64,000 nucleotides of DNA, taken from contig NC_009411.2 of NCBI RefSeq assembly GCF_000002875.2, positions 1-64,000 of the forward strand, given 5' to 3'. The notes below the pieces were generated by a model. That model saw nothing but the letters and a program-made list of their open reading frames with translations. It made no database searches and was not told the DNA's origin. This stretch comes from Leishmania infantum JPCM5. Lineage: Eukaryota; Euglenozoa; Kinetoplastea; Trypanosomatida; Trypanosomatidae. Position numbers and translations under genes: made by a program. Shown in pieces: positions 61,041 to 64,000 of this stretch (position 1 is the first letter of the stretch; every line of letters begins with the position of its first letter).

Positions 61041-63455
61041 GTCTTCAAGGAGGTTGGCAGGTTCGACACTGAGTACTGGGTGCTAGTGCTCTGGGTGCTC
61101 AGACGCCAGATAAAGTCGTTTGAGATTGTGGTCGGGCTTAAGCTCGGTAGAGGCTGCGCGGAAAAGACTCACGAGTGTCAGCAGAAGGGAGCTCTAGTGA
61201 AGGAATTCCGGGTGTGATGATAGGAAGAGTGACTTGACCGCAAATGGATGGTTTCAGTGAGTGAATCGGGAGGTGACTGATCAAGTCTGAGGGAATGAAG
61301 TGAGAGGTATTTGTAGTACTGAGAGAGATCCAATTGATGAGAAGACAACAGCAGATTAGAGAAGGCCTTTGTGTAAAGCGAGCGTTGATAAAGGGCGCAA
61401 CTAGGAGAAAGGAGGACGCGATGATGGCAAGGAAATAAATGAAAGACAGGCGTGCGAGCGTAAAGTCGGCCAGCGCCGCGGCTGTCTCGGCATACCTTTC
61501 TGGTGCCACACCGCTTTGTGGGAATGCAACCCCAGGGGGGGGGGAGGGGTCTACAGCGGAGGGGGTGAGGACGGGAGCCGTATTGGTGAGGTTGGGGCCA
61601 GCCTCACAGAATGGTTGCGCTGTAGTCGCGAGGCGATTCGCTGGAGGGGCTTTTGCGCCGGGTGCTGGTCGACGTCACACGGCGGGGCGGAGTGAGGGCG
61701 TAGCAGGACTGCATCCATCCCTCGAGGCTAGCTCTTTAATGGGCATGTGCGAGCGAGGGCGACGCGCAGGCTGCCTGCTCAAAAGTTGCTTGCACCCGCG
61801 TCATGTATGACGTTCAGAACCGCTTATAAGCGGCCTTACCAGATGGGACAGCTTTCCCGGCGGTCTTCGCTATGAGTCCAGTTGTGAATGCAACCTCCTC
61901 CCTGAGTGAAACTGTGCAGTTGTACGTGTATGTGGTGGTATTTGTGGTGGGTAGGACTGCACGGGCGATCTGCCTCCTCTCTCTGGTGCCCTTTCAGCTT
62001 GTCGTGTTGGTCAGGGTCAGCGCAGCCCTCTGAAGTGCGCGCGTGTTTGCTTCTGTATCGCTGTGAAGGGTACGGTGTTTGCGGATCGATTTGGCAACCA
62101 CGTAGCGGTACAGTTTCCATATCGCTTTTTGGAAGGAACATGTTTGGGCTCCAGTTATCACTTGTGGCGTCGAGCCCTACCCCTACTCAAGGTGGGCAGC
62201 GAACTTGATCACTAAGTGGTCACCCGGCGCCATTGTGACGGTTCCGCAATCCTAGATGACGCGGTCGAGAGCCAAGGTGGCGTCGTCATGGTCCCATCTG
62301 CGCTGTGCCGTGCCGAGGTGTTATTGTTGCCTGCGCGCGTCAAGAATTTTCCCTTGAGCCAGTCGTTTAGAATGGCCCCAGCCTACTCGTGTCGTCATTT
62401 CGTATCCCACACCGGGTGGTGCGAGTTGGCTTTCATTCCAAGACGGTGAGGGATGAGTGCGGTGTCGCTTGGTACCTGGATCAAGAGAACTTTCCACGTC
62501 ACCAGGTCATTCTTTGGCGTGTAGCCGGACGTGAGGCACGCTCGTCTAGTAGTGTCATTGCAGTAACGCCAGGCCACGACTGCTGCAGTTTCGCCCTTGG
62601 GAACGGGGGAGTGGACCCACACGCCTATAAGCATGTCCTGTTGCCTTTGCAGGGAGACGCCAGCGCCGTACCTCTTTTCTCTTGCAACGCGAGAACGCTG
62701 AAAGCAATGGGGACAAAATGCCCTACACGCCTGTTGAGGTGAAATTGATCTCTTGCCGAATACAGACTCGTGTAGCGGGAAGACGAGCAGAATAACTTGA
62801 AACGCTCATGCACGTATGGCGTGCGCCTTCGATTACGGCCATCGCTTACGATGGTATTCTTCGTCTCGATTGAACCACGGAGCAGGATTGACAAAAAAAG
62901 GGAAAAGCGTGAAGAGCAGAGGAAGAGATGCAGTGTGCGCAAGTGTGGCGCGGGTGTCGGTGAGTGCAGCAGAAATGCAGCGCAGCACGTCAAGCACACA
63001 AACAGAGAGAGGATATGTACTGCTGCCCAGCACTTGAGCCTCCTCTTCGGTGGTGGGAGAGTGTGTTCGCAAGTCGAGGCATAGCGCTCTTATTGCACAT
63101 CACAGAGGCAGTGCGGCTCACTAAACCTTTTTCTTCACGCCGCCAGCCCTCCCCCCCCCCGATCCCGCTCCCTCCTTCTCCAGCCACGGCATAGTTTCTT
63201 TTATCGGAGTCGCACAGTAAGCGTTCTAGAGTGCGCATGTCAGCTGTAGTACGCCTTTTCCTTTCCTCGGCAACCAGTTCAATCAGCTCACTTGACTTTT
63301 TCAAGGAATGCGGAGTAATCGTGCACCGCGTGCGGCATCGCAGGATAGAGCAAATGAGTCGCTGCTGCACACAGACAGCTCCCCGCCCTCATTCGCACTC
63401 TATGCAAGAGTACCACTCCTATGTGGATTCAAGGTCGCCTCTACAGGGTACAAAT
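61041..63455. other. Long region without clear gene
   Basis: About 2.4 kb, lower in GC than the flanking genes. It must contain the leader of the repeat protein and the 3' UTR of FEN1. Several open frames on both strands look partly protein-like (for example plus 61906-62208 and 62389-62742, minus 61138-61509) but none has a continuous frame with a plausible start and recognised motif. It may hold a degraded gene or retroelement. Confidence 0.5.
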
Positions 63456-64000
63456 CTACTTCTTCACAGCTTTTTTGTGGCCGCTCGTTGCCTTTCGTAG
63501 AGTTCCGGAGACATGCACATATTTTCCATCCCGCGGCCTCTTTGTTCCAGCGAGCGGCGCACGCGCAGCGGCTGTCTGCTGAGGTACCTTGGTGACCGTG
63601 AAGAAACTGTCCAGCCGTCCCTGCGTTTTCCTGGTGAGGGCAGCCCTCAGCCGCGCGATGCCCTTGTTGACGCGATCTGGGTTGAACAGCTTCTCCTTCA
63701 CAAGAAACTGAATCAGCCCAACCTCGTCTGGCTCCGAAAATTGAATGTTGATCTCTTCCGCGGGAGTCACCTCCGGATTCTGGAAGAAGGCGCGGGCCTC
63801 CTTGTAATAAAAGTCGGCAGGCACGGGGTGCTTCGTGGTGTCAAGGGACTCTAGAAATGACTCGATGCTGCCATAGCGTTGAATGCCCTCCCACGCCTTT
63901 TGCGGCCCGATCCCGGGAACCTTGGGGACGTAGTCGCAGCCGAGAAGAATGCAAAGATCAACGAACTGGCCCATGGACAGACCCGTTATTTGCAGCACCT
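63456..64000 (-). CDS. FEN1: Flap endonuclease 1, C-terminal part (cut by window end)
   Basis: About 180 C-terminal residues are present; the gene continues beyond the right edge. The helix-hairpin-helix region is diagnostic: FVDLCILLGCDYVPKVPGIG then PQKAWEGIQRYGSIESFL, with the metal-binding Asp in GCDY. A perfect PCNA-interacting (PIP) box QGRLDSFF lies near the C-terminus, followed by a basic nuclear-type tail (KRPRDGK; GHKKAVKK). FEN1 removes 5' flaps in Okazaki-fragment maturation and long-patch base-excision repair, recruited by PCNA. The visible part is intact. From memory FEN1 lies near the left end of Leishmania chromosome 27, consistent with the other genes here. Confidence 0.95.
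   Translation of the reverse strand, partial: VLQITGLSMGQFVDLCILLGCDYVPKVPGIGPQKAWEGIQRYGSIESFLESLDTTKHPVPADFYYKEARAFFQNPEVTPAEEINIQFSEPDEVGLIQFLVKEKLFNPDRVNKGIARLRAALTRKTQGRLDSFFTVTKVPQQTAAARAPLAGTKRPRDGKYVHVSGTLRKATSGHKKAVKK

Noticed and set aside
61138..61509. Minus-strand 123-codon hydrophobic frame
   Set aside because: Opens with GTG, no recognised domain, and overlaps the coding-like extension of the repeat protein in another frame; left as unresolved.

Overview
The window is the left end of a trypanosomatid nuclear chromosome, almost certainly Leishmania. It opens with telomeric CCCTAA hexamers and telomere-associated octamers. Every convincing gene is intronless and lies on the minus strand, so transcription runs from right to left towards the telomere, as in a trypanosomatid polycistronic unit. 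Spacers are long and pyrimidine-rich on the coding strand, and five spacers carry closely related ~580-bp SIDER2-type retroposons. From memory, the order P450 CYP5122A1-like ... proteasome alpha 7 ... VIT ... FEN1 matches the start of Leishmania chromosome 27. The species cannot be fixed from the sequence alone.

Layout: 1-572 is a duplicated telomere-associated module (octamer array, 62-bp block, hexamers). 573-4800 has no intact gene; 2884-4590 holds a degraded minus-strand coding relic. 4808-24301 encodes a thioredoxin-fold/TPR mitochondrial protein, meckelin (TMEM67), a queuine tRNA-ribosyltransferase accessory subunit, a STE24 CAAX protease, a Dbp7/DDX31-like helicase, two putative membrane proteins, a protein of unknown function and a CYP5122A1-like cytochrome P450. 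26026-41195 encodes an RCK (MAK/ICK-type) kinase, a small mitochondrial membrane protein, a RING-CH E3 ligase, a WW+CCCH RNA-binding protein, a protein of unknown function, a CCCH protein with a PPxY motif, and a SET protein with a C-terminal membrane anchor. 42602-54636 encodes a predicted beta-propeller protein, a mitochondrial hypothetical, proteasome alpha 7, an LRR+CCCH+membrane-anchor protein, a VIT-family iron transporter, a divergent SETD-type protein and another hypothetical. 56504-61040 is a very large gene of 10-residue Q/A/E/R repeats, interrupted by two assembly gaps that bracket a contig carrying a 64-bp hairpin satellite. 61041-63455 has no clear gene, and the window ends inside FEN1.

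Trypanosomatid neighbours are not operons of related function, but some themes recur. Meckelin and the RCK kinase are cilium/flagellum genes. Three CCCH zinc-finger proteins fit the post-transcriptional style of regulation in these organisms, and one carries a WW domain while another carries a candidate WW ligand. Four of the five SIDER2 copies lie in sense orientation in predicted 3' UTRs. No tRNA, rRNA, CRISPR array or intact transposon was seen.
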